This document shows positions 1-7,211 of a stretch of DNA of 7,386 bases, one piece after another. The notes beneath the pieces are model-generated. The model saw only the letters and a list, made by a program, of their open reading frames with translations. It had not been told where the DNA came from and did no database searches. The stretch comes from Pseudomonadota bacterium (GTDB lineage: Bacteria; Pseudomonadota; Gammaproteobacteria; Arenicellales; UBA868): positions 1-7,386 of the forward strand of contig JABJIU010000028.1 of assembly GCA_018661145.1 (NCBI GenBank), in the 5' to 3' direction. How positions within the stretch are numbered: the stretch's first letter is position 1; the number at the start of each line of letters is the position of its first letter. Made by a program: the position numbers and the translations under genes.

Positions 1-1830
1 CGGGCGCTGGATCTATCGCAGGATCAAATCGAACGTCTCACTGAAAATCGTATCTGGTGGCAGGATAATCAAGTCATTCCAAGCCGTGTACGGGAGATCG
101 GCCTTGATCCAAACGCACCGACACTTCATCGAGTGCTGGTACTCGTTCAGCAGTTGATCGGTTTTCCCCGTCATCTGTCCCAGCACTCCGGGGGCTTTGT
201 GATTTCCCATGAGCCTCTGTGCGATCTGGTGCCTATCGAAAATGCCGCCATGGCGGAGCGGACCGTTATCCAGTGGGACAAAACTGACATCGATATTCTT
301 GGCCTGCTTAAAGTCGATTGCCTAGCGCTGGGCATGCTGAGCGCAATTCATCGTGCGCTCGACCTGGTACACAAATACCGTGGTACCGAGATGACCATGG
401 CAACTGTGCCGGCAGAGGATTCACAGGTTTATCAGATGATCAGCAATGCCGATACGGTCGGAGTCTTCCAGATTGAGTCGCGCGCGCAAATGGCCATGCT
501 GCCCCGCCTGCGGCCACGCTGTTTCTACGACCTAGTGATTGAGGTGGCTATTGTCCGCCCAGGGCCCATTCAGGGTGACATGGTGCATCCTTATCTCAGG
601 CGTCGTAATGGTGAAGAAGCGGTCTCCTATCCCAGCGAAGCGGTCCGGGAGGTGTTGGAGCGTACCCTGGGTGTTCCAATCTTCCAGGAACAGGTCATCA
701 AACTGGCCATGGTTGCAGCTGGATTCACGCCGGGGGAGGCTGACGGCCTGCGGCGGGACATGGCAGCCTGGAAGCGCCACGGTGGACTGGGTCACTATGA
801 GGAGCGGCTGACCCGGGGCATGCGTGAGCGCGGCTACAGTGAGGACTTTGCACGACGCATCTACCAGCAGATTCTAGGATTTGGTGAATACGGATTTCCT
901 GAATCACACGCTGCCAGTTTTGCATTGATGGTGTATGTGTCTGCCTGGCTCAAATACCACGAACCGACCATATTTATCTGCGCCCTTCTGAACAGCCAGC
1001 CCATGGGCTTTTATTCGCCTTCCCAACTGGTGCAGGATGCCCGCCGTCATGGTGTCGTCATCCAGTCGGTGGACGTCACAAAGAGTGAATGGGACTGCAC
1101 TATCGAACCCATCAATGAGCGCCTAACTTTGCGCCTGGGGTTGAGCAGGATCAAACATCTCAGCCATGCCGGTGCAATACGCCTGACAACTGCTCGAAAG
1201 CGCCAACCTTTTTCCGGTCTTGAAGATCTCACTCACCGCGCCAGCCTGGATAAAGGAGATCTTCAGGCACTGGCTGGCGCCGACGCTTTATCAACCCTGA
1301 TACATAATCACCGGCGCCAGGCAGCATGGTCTGCGGAGGGAATTGAAAAACCATTGCCCGTATTCCCGACGCCGCGCATCCGTGAAGCGGCGCCCATGCT
1401 GCGTGCGCCTCATGCAGGCGAATCAGTATGCGCAGATTACGCCAGTACGGGATTGACATTGGGCCCACACCCCTTAGCGTTACTGCGTCGGCAGCTTAAG
1501 TCTCTGGGGGTTGTGACCAGCGCTGATATCGGTCAGTCACAGCATGGGCATTACGTGCACACTGCTGGGGTCGTCACGACGCGGCAAAGACCCTCGAGCG
1601 CAAACAATGTCACTTTTGTGACGCTTGAGGATGAAACCGGCAATATCAATCTGGTGGTCTGGCAGCGACTGGCAGAACATCAGCACCAGACCCTGGTTGG
1701 ATCACAGCTGCTTGGGGTGCGCGGCCAGGTTCAAAGAGAAGGCCAGGTGATTCATGTGATCGCCCATCACCTGAGAGACTACACAATGATGTTGGGCAGC
1801 CTCACCACCCGAAGCCGGGATTTTCACTGA
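1..1830 (+). CDS. dnaE2: Error-prone DNA polymerase DnaE2/ImuC, C-terminal part (5' end outside window)
   Basis: The frame is open from base 1 to the TGA at 1828-1830 (609 codons). DnaE2 proteins are usually about 1,000-1,080 residues, so about 60% is present; the PHP domain and the first catalytic aspartate pair lie off the left edge. The GTG at 133 is internal, because the same frame reads uninterrupted through bases 1-132. Visible C-family polymerase features are the HSGGFVIS motif (about residues 62-69 of the fragment), the segment VDCLALGM carrying the third catalytic aspartate (codon 316-318), the GVFQIESRAQM and EVAIVRPGPIQGDMVHPY blocks, PIFQEQVIKLAM, and the DnaE2-typical MAAWKRHGGL. 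A helix-hairpin-helix region (about 1126-1300), an OB-fold (about 1558-1665) and the DnaE2-like tail SRDFH follow; there is no tau-binding extension as in replicative DnaE. In known systems DnaE2 works with ImuA and ImuB in SOS translesion synthesis and induced mutagenesis. LexA control cannot be judged because the promoter is not visible. No frameshift was seen. Confidence 0.95.
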   Translation, partial: RALDLSQDQIERLTENRIWWQDNQVIPSRVREIGLDPNAPTLHRVLVLVQQLIGFPRHLSQHSGGFVISHEPLCDLVPIENAAMAERTVIQWDKTDIDILGLLKVDCLALGMLSAIHRALDLVHKYRGTEMTMATVPAEDSQVYQMISNADTVGVFQIESRAQMAMLPRLRPRCFYDLVIEVAIVRPGPIQGDMVHPYLRRRNGEEAVSYPSEAVREVLERTLGVPIFQEQVIKLAMVAAGFTPGEADGLRRDMAAWKRHGGLGHYEERLTRGMRERGYSEDFARRIYQQILGFGEYGFPESHAASFALMVYVSAWLKYHEPTIFICALLNSQPMGFYSPSQLVQDARRHGVVIQSVDVTKSEWDCTIEPINERLTLRLGLSRIKHLSHAGAIRLTTARKRQPFSGLEDLTHRASLDKGDLQALAGADALSTLIHNHRRQAAWSAEGIEKPLPVFPTPRIREAAPMLRAPHAGESVCADYASTGLTLGPHPLALLRRQLKSLGVVTSADIGQSQHGHYVHTAGVVTTRQRPSSANNVTFVTLEDETGNINLVVWQRLAEHQHQTLVGSQLLGVRGQVQREGQVIHVIAHHLRDYTMMLGSLTTRSRDFH

Positions 1831-1873
1831 GTCCCAGGGCTGTACAGCGGCTCCCTCTCGACACCTCTCCGTC
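1831..1873. other. Convergent dnaE2/folD intergenic gap
   Basis: These 43 bp separate the stop codons of two converging genes. They contain a perfect 10-bp palindrome, GCTGTACAGC, at 1839-1848. A weak interrupted stem lies at the folD end: TCGA (1858-1861) and CCTC (1864-1867) pair with GAGG (1880-1883) and TCGA (1884-1887), leaving a 2-base bulge and a 12-base loop, and it spans the folD stop codon. Neither structure is followed by a T-tract on either strand, so no standard Rho-independent terminator is supported. Transcripts from both sides may overlap here or end by another mechanism; that is inference. Confidence 0.5.
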
Positions 1874-2755
1874 CTAGTCGAGGTCGAAGCTTATCCCGTT
1901 TGCCGCGCAGGCTGCCTGCACCGTATTGCGCAGAAGGCAGGCAATCGTCATGGGCCCAACACCGCCAGGCACCGGCGTAACTGCGCCGGCCACGGCTTCC
2001 ACTGAGGCGTAATCGACATCCCCCACTAGACGGGTCTTACCTTCCGCTCCCTCAACCCGGTTGATCCCCACATCGATTACCGTTGCTCCGGGCTTCACCC
2101 ACTCACCCGGAATCATCTCCGGGCGGCCGACTGCCGCGACCAAGATATCTGCACCACGGCAGACATCCGCGAGATCTTTGGTGCGCGAGTGCGCGATGGT
2201 TACCGTGCAGCTTTCTGCGAGTAGCAAAGAAGCCATGGGTTTACCGACAATATTGGAGCGGCCAACCACCACAGCGTTCTTGCCCGATAGATCGCCAAGC
2301 TCGTCTTTTAACAGCGTCAGGCAGCCCAGCGGGGTGCAGGGCACGAGTCCCGGCGCGCCTGTTGAAAGTCGACCAACGTTGATCAGATGAAAACCATCGA
2401 CGTCCTTGTCCGGGTTGATGGCATTGATGACAGCATGCGAATCAATCTGATCCGGCAACGGCAGCTGCACCAGAATGCCGTGTACATCAGGATCGGCGTT
2501 CAGTTGGTCAATTAGCACGAGAAGTTCCGTTTCGCTCGTGGCATCTGAGAGCTTGTGCTCAAATGAGCGCATGCCGGCCTCAAGGGTCTGCTTACCTTTA
2601 TTGCGTACGTAGACCTGGCTTGCCGGATCCTCTCCTACAAGCACCACTGCGAGGCCCGGTACGAGGCCATGATCCTGTTGAAGTTGCGCGACGGCTTTAC
2701 CCACTCTCTCGCGCAAACTCACAGCAAAAGCCTTGCCGTCAATTTTTTTAGCCAT
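1874..2755 (-). CDS. folD: Bifunctional methylenetetrahydrofolate dehydrogenase (NADP+) / methenyltetrahydrofolate cyclohydrolase FolD
   Basis: FolD is a cytosolic enzyme that oxidises 5,10-methylene-THF to 5,10-methenyl-THF with NADP+ and hydrolyses it to 10-formyl-THF; both steps are reversible. The protein has 293 residues, close to the 288 of E. coli FolD. The YxxxK active-site pair is Y49/K53, Q97 sits in VQLPLP, and D120 in DKDVDGFH, all matching the family's catalytic and folate-binding residues. PCTPLG (139-144) and the NADP-binding loop GRSNIVGKP (165-173) follow, and TPVPGGVGPMT (260-270) closes the domain. The ATG at 2753-2755 is preceded by AAGGA (plus-strand 2762-2766) at 6 bases. 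It is the last gene of the apparent fdhB-fdhA-folD operon, 38 bp after fdhA, which suggests use in one-carbon oxidation as well as, or in place of, the general biosynthetic role. Whether a second folD exists elsewhere in the genome is unknown. Confidence 0.97.
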   Translation of the reverse strand: MAKKIDGKAFAVSLRERVGKAVAQLQQDHGLVPGLAVVLVGEDPASQVYVRNKGKQTLEAGMRSFEHKLSDATSETELLVLIDQLNADPDVHGILVQLPLPDQIDSHAVINAINPDKDVDGFHLINVGRLSTGAPGLVPCTPLGCLTLLKDELGDLSGKNAVVVGRSNIVGKPMASLLLAESCTVTIAHSRTKDLADVCRGADILVAAVGRPEMIPGEWVKPGATVIDVGINRVEGAEGKTRLVGDVDYASVEAVAGAVTPVPGGVGPMTIACLLRNTVQAACAANGISFDLD

Positions 2756-2761
2756 TAAGAA

Positions 2762-2766
2762 TCCTT
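2762..2766 (-). promoter_or_regulatory. Ribosome binding site of folD
   Basis: AAGGA on the minus strand lies 6 bases before the folD ATG, within the 38-bp fdhA-folD gap. It supports the start at 2755 and independent translation initiation within a shared transcript. No promoter or terminator is evident in the gap. Confidence 0.65.
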
Positions 2767-2793
2767 AGTTCGAGATGTTTAATCACGCTCTGA

Positions 2794-5532
2794 TCAGGCG
2801 GCGCTAACACGCACGGCGCAGTACTTCACTTCGGCGATTTTTCCAACTGGATCGAGCGCCGCATTCGTTAACAGATTGGCCGCAGCCTCGTGATAACAGA
2901 AAGGAATGAAGACTTCGCCTGGGCGCATACCGAGATCTGCCCTCGCAAGTGCCACCACCTCTCCCCTTCTGGAGGCGACTTTTATTGAACCACCCTCAGC
3001 AACACCCATCTTATCGAGGTCATCAGGATGCGCGCTCACCACCGGCTCTGGCTCGATGGCGTTCAATACCTGCGAGCGACGCGTCATGGAGCCCGTGTGC
3101 CAATGTTCGAGCTGACGACCCGTAATCAAGACAAACGGGTATTCCGAGTCCGGCAACTCATTGGCGCTCTCAAGACTCGCCGGGACAAACTTGCCGCGTC
3201 CGTCTGCCGTTGGAAAATTGTCAATAAAGACGACGCCCTGGCCCGGGTCATCATCGCCTTCGCACGGATAGGTAATGCTGTGTTGCGTCTCAAGGCGCTC
3301 CCAGGTCATGCCGGCAATGCTGGGCATCGCGCCGCGCATCTCCTCAAAGACATCTTTCGCCTCCGGATAGTTCCAATCCAGGCCAAGACGGTTGGCAAGT
3401 TCCTGAATGATCCAGAGATCCTGACGCGCTTCCCCCGGACAATCGAGTGCTTTGCGGCCGACCTGCACGCGTCGATCGGTATTTGAGAACGTACCGGTCT
3501 TTTCAGGAAAGGCCGACGCTGGCAGCAGCACATCTGCAAAGGCGGCAGTTTCGGTCAGGAAGATATCCTGCAGCACCAGGTGGTCGAGCGCGGCAAGGCC
3601 CGCACGTGAGTGATTAAGATCAGGATCAGACATGGCCGGGTTTTCGCCCATGATGTACATGCCGCCGATCTCTCCCTCGTAGGCTTTGTCCATGATCTCA
3701 ACGACCGTAAGGCCCGGATTCGGATCAAGCTCAGTGTGCCAGTACTTCGAGAAAAACTCTGAAGCCTCAGTGTTATCGACCCGGCGATAGTCCGGAAACA
3801 TCATCGGAATGAGGCCAGCGTCGGATGCACCCTGCACGTTGTTCTGGCCGCGCAGAGGATGCAGGCCTGTACCCGGCCGCCCGATCTGGCCAGTCATTAG
3901 GGAAAGCGCAATCAGACAGCGGGCATTATCCGTGCCGTGTACGTGCTGACTGATACCCATTCCCCAGAAGATGATCGAGGCTTTTGATCTGGCATAAGTT
4001 CTTGCACAGTCCCTAATCACATCTGCCTCAATACCACAGATCGGCGCCATCTCCTCCGGACTGAAATCCTTCACCCGCTCACACAACTCTTCGAAGTTGC
4101 TAGTTCTTGAGGTAATAAAGTCCTCATTGACCAGGTGTTCATCGATGATGGTATGAATCATAGCGTTCAGCAAAGCAACGTCGGTATCGGCTTTAAACTG
4201 AAGGAAGTGCGAGGCATGACGGGCGAGCTCTGTGCGCCGCGGATCCATCAAGATAAGCTTGGCGCCCTTACGCGCGGCATTCTTGATAAAGGTCGCTGCG
4301 ACGGGATGATTGCCTGTCGGGTTGGCGCCGATAACCACGATGACTTCGGCGTGCGCGGCATCCTCGACCTGGTTGGATACGGCACCCGAGCCGATTCCCT
4401 CGAGAAGCGCCGCTACCGACGAGGCATGGCAAAGTCGCGTGCAGTGATCAACGTTGTTGGTACCGAAACCGGTTCTGACAAGTTTCTGGAAAAGGTAAGC
4501 CTCTTCATTGCTGCCCTTGGCGGATCCAAAGCCTGCGAGCCCATTTGAGCCAAGATTTTGCTTCACTGAGCTAAGTCCGTCGGCTGCAAAATCGAGCGCC
4601 TCTTCCCAGGACACCGGTCTGAACATCTTTTCTGGATGCTGCGGATCGAAATTTTCGTTGAGCCCTTTGGGCATACCCTCGCGCCGGATCATGGGCTGGG
4701 TAAGCCGCTCCGGATGGCTTACATAATCAAAGCCGTAACGGCCCTTTACACAGAGTCGTCCTTTATTGGCGGGCCCATCACGTCCCTTCACATACTGGAT
4801 TTGGTTGTCTTTAATGTGATAAGTCAGCAGGCAACCCACGCCGCAGTATGGGCAAACCGAATCGACCTTTTTATCAATCTCATTAAGGCCGACATCACCC
4901 GCTGGCATCAGGGCGCCGGTTGGGCAGGCCTGCACACATTCGCCGCAACCTACACAAGAGCTCGCGCCCATGTCGTCGCCCAGATCAAACACAATTTGCG
5001 CATGCGCACCGCGAAAAGCGAGCCCAATGACGTCGTTGTTCTGCTCGTCTCGACAGGCTCGCACACAGCGTGTGCACTGAATACAGCTTTCGAGTTTGAC
5101 TGCAATGGCGGGGTGGGACACATCTTCCACAGGCTGGCTACGTCCGCCGAAGCGGCTGTGCTTTACCTCATAGTGATCGCACCACTGGTCGAGCTCTGAT
5201 TCCTGCGTATGGCTGGCGTCACCGACGTCGCCCCGCAGCAACTCCAGTACCAGTGACTGAGACCGGCGGGCCCGCGCGTTGTCACTGGATACCTTCATAC
5301 CTTCTGTCGGGGCACGGCAGCACGAAGGTGCCAACACTCGCTCCCCTTCGATCTCTACGACACAGGCCCGGCAGTTGCCTGCTGTTGCTAGGCCGTCGGC
5401 ATAGCATAGGTGCGGGATATCAACCCCGTGGCGCCTCGCCGTCTGCAAAATGGTCTCACCAGACGCTGCCGTCACCGGCTGATCGTTGAGCGTGAAACTG
5501 ACCTGATGGGAAGTATCGGTAGCCATATTCAC
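2794..5532 (-). CDS. fdhA: NAD-dependent formate dehydrogenase, alpha (catalytic, Mo/W-bis-MGD) subunit
   Basis: This is the catalytic subunit of a soluble formate dehydrogenase (formate + NAD+ to CO2 + NADH), 912 residues. From the N-terminus it carries a 2Fe-2S domain (C43, C54, C57, C71), two ferredoxin-type 4Fe-4S motifs (C150/C153/C156/C160 and C193/C196/C199/C203), and the 4Fe-4S site of the molybdopterin domain (C227/C230/C234/C261, with K263 two residues later). The metal ligand is Cys368 (TGC, plus-strand 4429-4431) in HCTRLCHAS, followed by H369, so it is a cysteine and not a selenocysteine enzyme. R561 in RGQNNVQGASDAG matches the second active-site arginine of the family. The dinucleotide-binding domain runs from about residue 798 and ends with the typical FCYHEAAANLLTNAALDP block. 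Translation starts at GTG 5532, overlapping the fdhB stop as GTGA; an ATG at 5526 is the alternative, but GAGG (5543-5546) sits 10 bases from the GTG and 16 from the ATG. Sequence cannot tell molybdenum from tungsten. A nitrate reductase or hydrogenase subunit is unlikely given the whole architecture. Confidence 0.95.
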   Translation of the reverse strand: MNMATDTSHQVSFTLNDQPVTAASGETILQTARRHGVDIPHLCYADGLATAGNCRACVVEIEGERVLAPSCCRAPTEGMKVSSDNARARRSQSLVLELLRGDVGDASHTQESELDQWCDHYEVKHSRFGGRSQPVEDVSHPAIAVKLESCIQCTRCVRACRDEQNNDVIGLAFRGAHAQIVFDLGDDMGASSCVGCGECVQACPTGALMPAGDVGLNEIDKKVDSVCPYCGVGCLLTYHIKDNQIQYVKGRDGPANKGRLCVKGRYGFDYVSHPERLTQPMIRREGMPKGLNENFDPQHPEKMFRPVSWEEALDFAADGLSSVKQNLGSNGLAGFGSAKGSNEEAYLFQKLVRTGFGTNNVDHCTRLCHASSVAALLEGIGSGAVSNQVEDAAHAEVIVVIGANPTGNHPVAATFIKNAARKGAKLILMDPRRTELARHASHFLQFKADTDVALLNAMIHTIIDEHLVNEDFITSRTSNFEELCERVKDFSPEEMAPICGIEADVIRDCARTYARSKASIIFWGMGISQHVHGTDNARCLIALSLMTGQIGRPGTGLHPLRGQNNVQGASDAGLIPMMFPDYRRVDNTEASEFFSKYWHTELDPNPGLTVVEIMDKAYEGEIGGMYIMGENPAMSDPDLNHSRAGLAALDHLVLQDIFLTETAAFADVLLPASAFPEKTGTFSNTDRRVQVGRKALDCPGEARQDLWIIQELANRLGLDWNYPEAKDVFEEMRGAMPSIAGMTWERLETQHSITYPCEGDDDPGQGVVFIDNFPTADGRGKFVPASLESANELPDSEYPFVLITGRQLEHWHTGSMTRRSQVLNAIEPEPVVSAHPDDLDKMGVAEGGSIKVASRRGEVVALARADLGMRPGEVFIPFCYHEAAANLLTNAALDPVGKIAEVKYCAVRVSAA

Positions 5533-7211
5533 TGACTTTCAACCTCGTGGGGAAAATATTTGATTGTGCACCGGATCGGATTGGGCGCCGCCTGTCCAAG
5601 ACCACAGATAGAGGCGTCTTCCATAACCGTTGCAAGCTCTTCAAGCAGCGTCTGATCCCAGACCGGATGCTGCATAAGTTCCGTGGCCCGATCGCAGCCC
5701 ACACGACACGGTGTGCACTGGCCGCAGGACTCGTGTGCAAAGAACTTAAGAGTATTTAGTGCGGCGTCCCGCACCTGATCCTGATCAGACAGAACCATCA
5801 CGGCAGCAGAGCCGATGAAGCATCCATGGGGCTGCAGCGTATCAAAGTCGAGCGGCTCGTCAGCGAGCGCCTCAGGAAGAATGCCGCCAGACGCGCCGCC
5901 GGGAAAGTAAGCGTAAAGCGAATGACCCTCCAGCATGCCGCCGCAGAATTCATCGATCAGTTCACGAAGGCTAATCCCTGCTGGCGCTAGATGTACGCCT
6001 GGTTTCTTGACCCGTCCACTCACGGAGAATGAACGCAGGCCTTTTCTACCGCGCCGGCCCTGATCAGCAAACCAGTCAGCCCCGTTGTCGACGATATCCC
6101 TCACCCAGTAGAGCGTTTCACAGTTGTGCTCAAGCGTCGGTCGGCCGAACAGGCCCACTTCCGCAACATAGGGAGGACGCAATCTCGGGAGTCCGCGCTT
6201 GCCTTCGATAGATTCGATCATGGCGGACTCTTCACCACAAATATATGCGCCGGCGCCGCGTCGAACAATCAATTCCGGCAACGGCCTGCCGAATCCAGCT
6301 TTCAGTTCCTCGATAGCCGCCTTCAGAATCTCAATCACGCCCGGATATTCATCCCGAACGTAAAGATAGCAGCTGTCTATCCCGACAACCCGCGCCGCAA
6401 TTAATACACCCTCTAGAAAACGATGAGGATCGCGCTCCAGGTAATATCGATCCTTAAAGGTACCAGGCTCTCCTTCGTCAATATTCACCGCCATCAATCG
6501 GGGCGCTACCTGATCCTTAAGTATTCGCCACTTGCGTCCGGCCGGGAATCCCGCACCACCAAGGCCTCTAAGACCTGATGAATCGAGCGTGTCAATAATC
6601 ACCTTCCCAAGCTCCGGGTCGTCCTGGCAACGCTTCGCAAGCGCATAACCGTTGTCGGCGCAATAAGCGTCGTATCGAACCCAGTCTACTGGCGTCTGTG
6701 GGCCAACCTGGCCCTGATCAACGCACGCAGACACCTTAGCCGCATCAGCGTGCCCGACCGGGTTCTGCCCGACCACCGCAACCGGTGCAGCATCGCAGCG
6801 ACCCACACAAGGTACACGCTGGATCCGAACACCCTCGCCAAACTGTGACTCGAGTTCATTGATCAAGGACTCCGCCCCAAACAAGGCGCAGCTGACAGAG
6901 TCGCAAACCCGGACGGTCAGAGAGGGCGGCGCATCCTCACCATCTCGAACCAAATCAAAATGGTGGTAAAACGTTGCAACCTCATAAACTTCGGCGGGTG
7001 CGAGTTGCAGCAGGTCTGCAAGCGCCGTAAGGTGCCGAGTAGAAAGATGCTTGTAAGCGTCCTGAATCCGGTGCAGACATTCAATCAGGTGATCCCGCCG
7101 GAGCTCGATGCCGTCGATGACTGCACTGACCTCGGCTCGCGCTGCCAGATCTACCGCGCGACCCTTGCCCGCACCCTTTGGCCGAGCCCGTTTATGAACG
7201 GAGTTTTTCAT
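5529..7211 (-). CDS. fdhB: NAD-dependent formate dehydrogenase beta subunit, natural FdsG-FdsB (NuoE-NuoF-like) fusion
   Basis: This is the diaphorase subunit, which takes electrons from FdhA and reduces NAD+ at FMN. It has 560 residues. Residues about 35-165 form a NuoE/FdsG-like thioredoxin-fold 2Fe-2S domain with the CX4C (C103, C108) and CX3C (C135, C139) ligands. Residues about 175-560 are NuoF/FdsB-like: the glycine-rich GLRGLGGAGFPAGRKW (213-228), NIDEGEPGTFKD (243-254) for FMN/NAD, GAGAYICGEES (319-329), an SLBB region (about 395-445), and the 4Fe-4S ligands C496/C499/C502 plus C536. Rhodobacter and Cupriavidus Fds enzymes have these as separate FdsG and FdsB; the fused two-subunit form matches Methylobacterium extorquens Fdh1. 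The ATG at 7211 is the first start in the frame, since an in-frame stop lies at 7245-7247 and no GTG or TTG lies between. The start has only a poor ribosome binding site. The basic N-terminal stretch (residues 7-18) also fits fused homologues as I recall them. It is the first gene of the operon seen here. Confidence 0.94.
   Translation of the reverse strand: MKNSVHKRARPKGAGKGRAVDLAARAEVSAVIDGIELRRDHLIECLHRIQDAYKHLSTRHLTALADLLQLAPAEVYEVATFYHHFDLVRDGEDAPPSLTVRVCDSVSCALFGAESLINELESQFGEGVRIQRVPCVGRCDAAPVAVVGQNPVGHADAAKVSACVDQGQVGPQTPVDWVRYDAYCADNGYALAKRCQDDPELGKVIIDTLDSSGLRGLGGAGFPAGRKWRILKDQVAPRLMAVNIDEGEPGTFKDRYYLERDPHRFLEGVLIAARVVGIDSCYLYVRDEYPGVIEILKAAIEELKAGFGRPLPELIVRRGAGAYICGEESAMIESIEGKRGLPRLRPPYVAEVGLFGRPTLEHNCETLYWVRDIVDNGADWFADQGRRGRKGLRSFSVSGRVKKPGVHLAPAGISLRELIDEFCGGMLEGHSLYAYFPGGASGGILPEALADEPLDFDTLQPHGCFIGSAAVMVLSDQDQVRDAALNTLKFFAHESCGQCTPCRVGCDRATELMQHPVWDQTLLEELATVMEDASICGLGQAAPNPIRCTIKYFPHEVESQ
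5543..5546 (-). promoter_or_regulatory. Ribosome binding site of fdhA inside the fdhB 3' end
   Basis: GAGG on the minus strand lies 10 bases before the GTG at 5532 and overlaps the last codons of fdhB. Together with the 4-base GTGA stop/start overlap (5529-5532) it points to translational coupling of the two subunits, as expected for a fixed-ratio complex. It favours GTG 5532 over ATG 5526. Confidence 0.5.

Noticed and set aside
133..135. GTG at 133 as the real start of a short dnaE2-like gene
   Set aside because: The frame is open and polymerase-like through bases 1-132, so the gene simply continues past the left edge.
1839..1848. GCTGTACAGC palindrome as a LexA (SOS) box
   Set aside because: A gammaproteobacterial LexA box needs CTGT and ACAG separated by about 8 bases. 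Here they abut, and the site lies downstream of dnaE2, not at a promoter.
1858..1887. Stem at the end of folD as a Rho-independent terminator
   Set aside because: The stem is short, interrupted by a 2-base bulge, has a 12-base loop and no T-tract.
4636..5199. Long open frame (187 codons) on the plus strand opposite fdhA
   Set aside because: It lies wholly antisense to a region of fdhA with intact iron-sulfur and active-site motifs, has no recognisable domain, and is best explained as a shadow of that coding sequence. The same holds for the frames at 3028-3486, 4135-4548 and 2061-2390.
5456..5740. Minus-strand open frame of 94 codons across the fdhB-fdhA junction
   Set aside because: It is in a different frame from both fdhB and fdhA, whose own frames are intact with matching C- and N-terminal motifs across the GTGA overlap; it shows no family motif.
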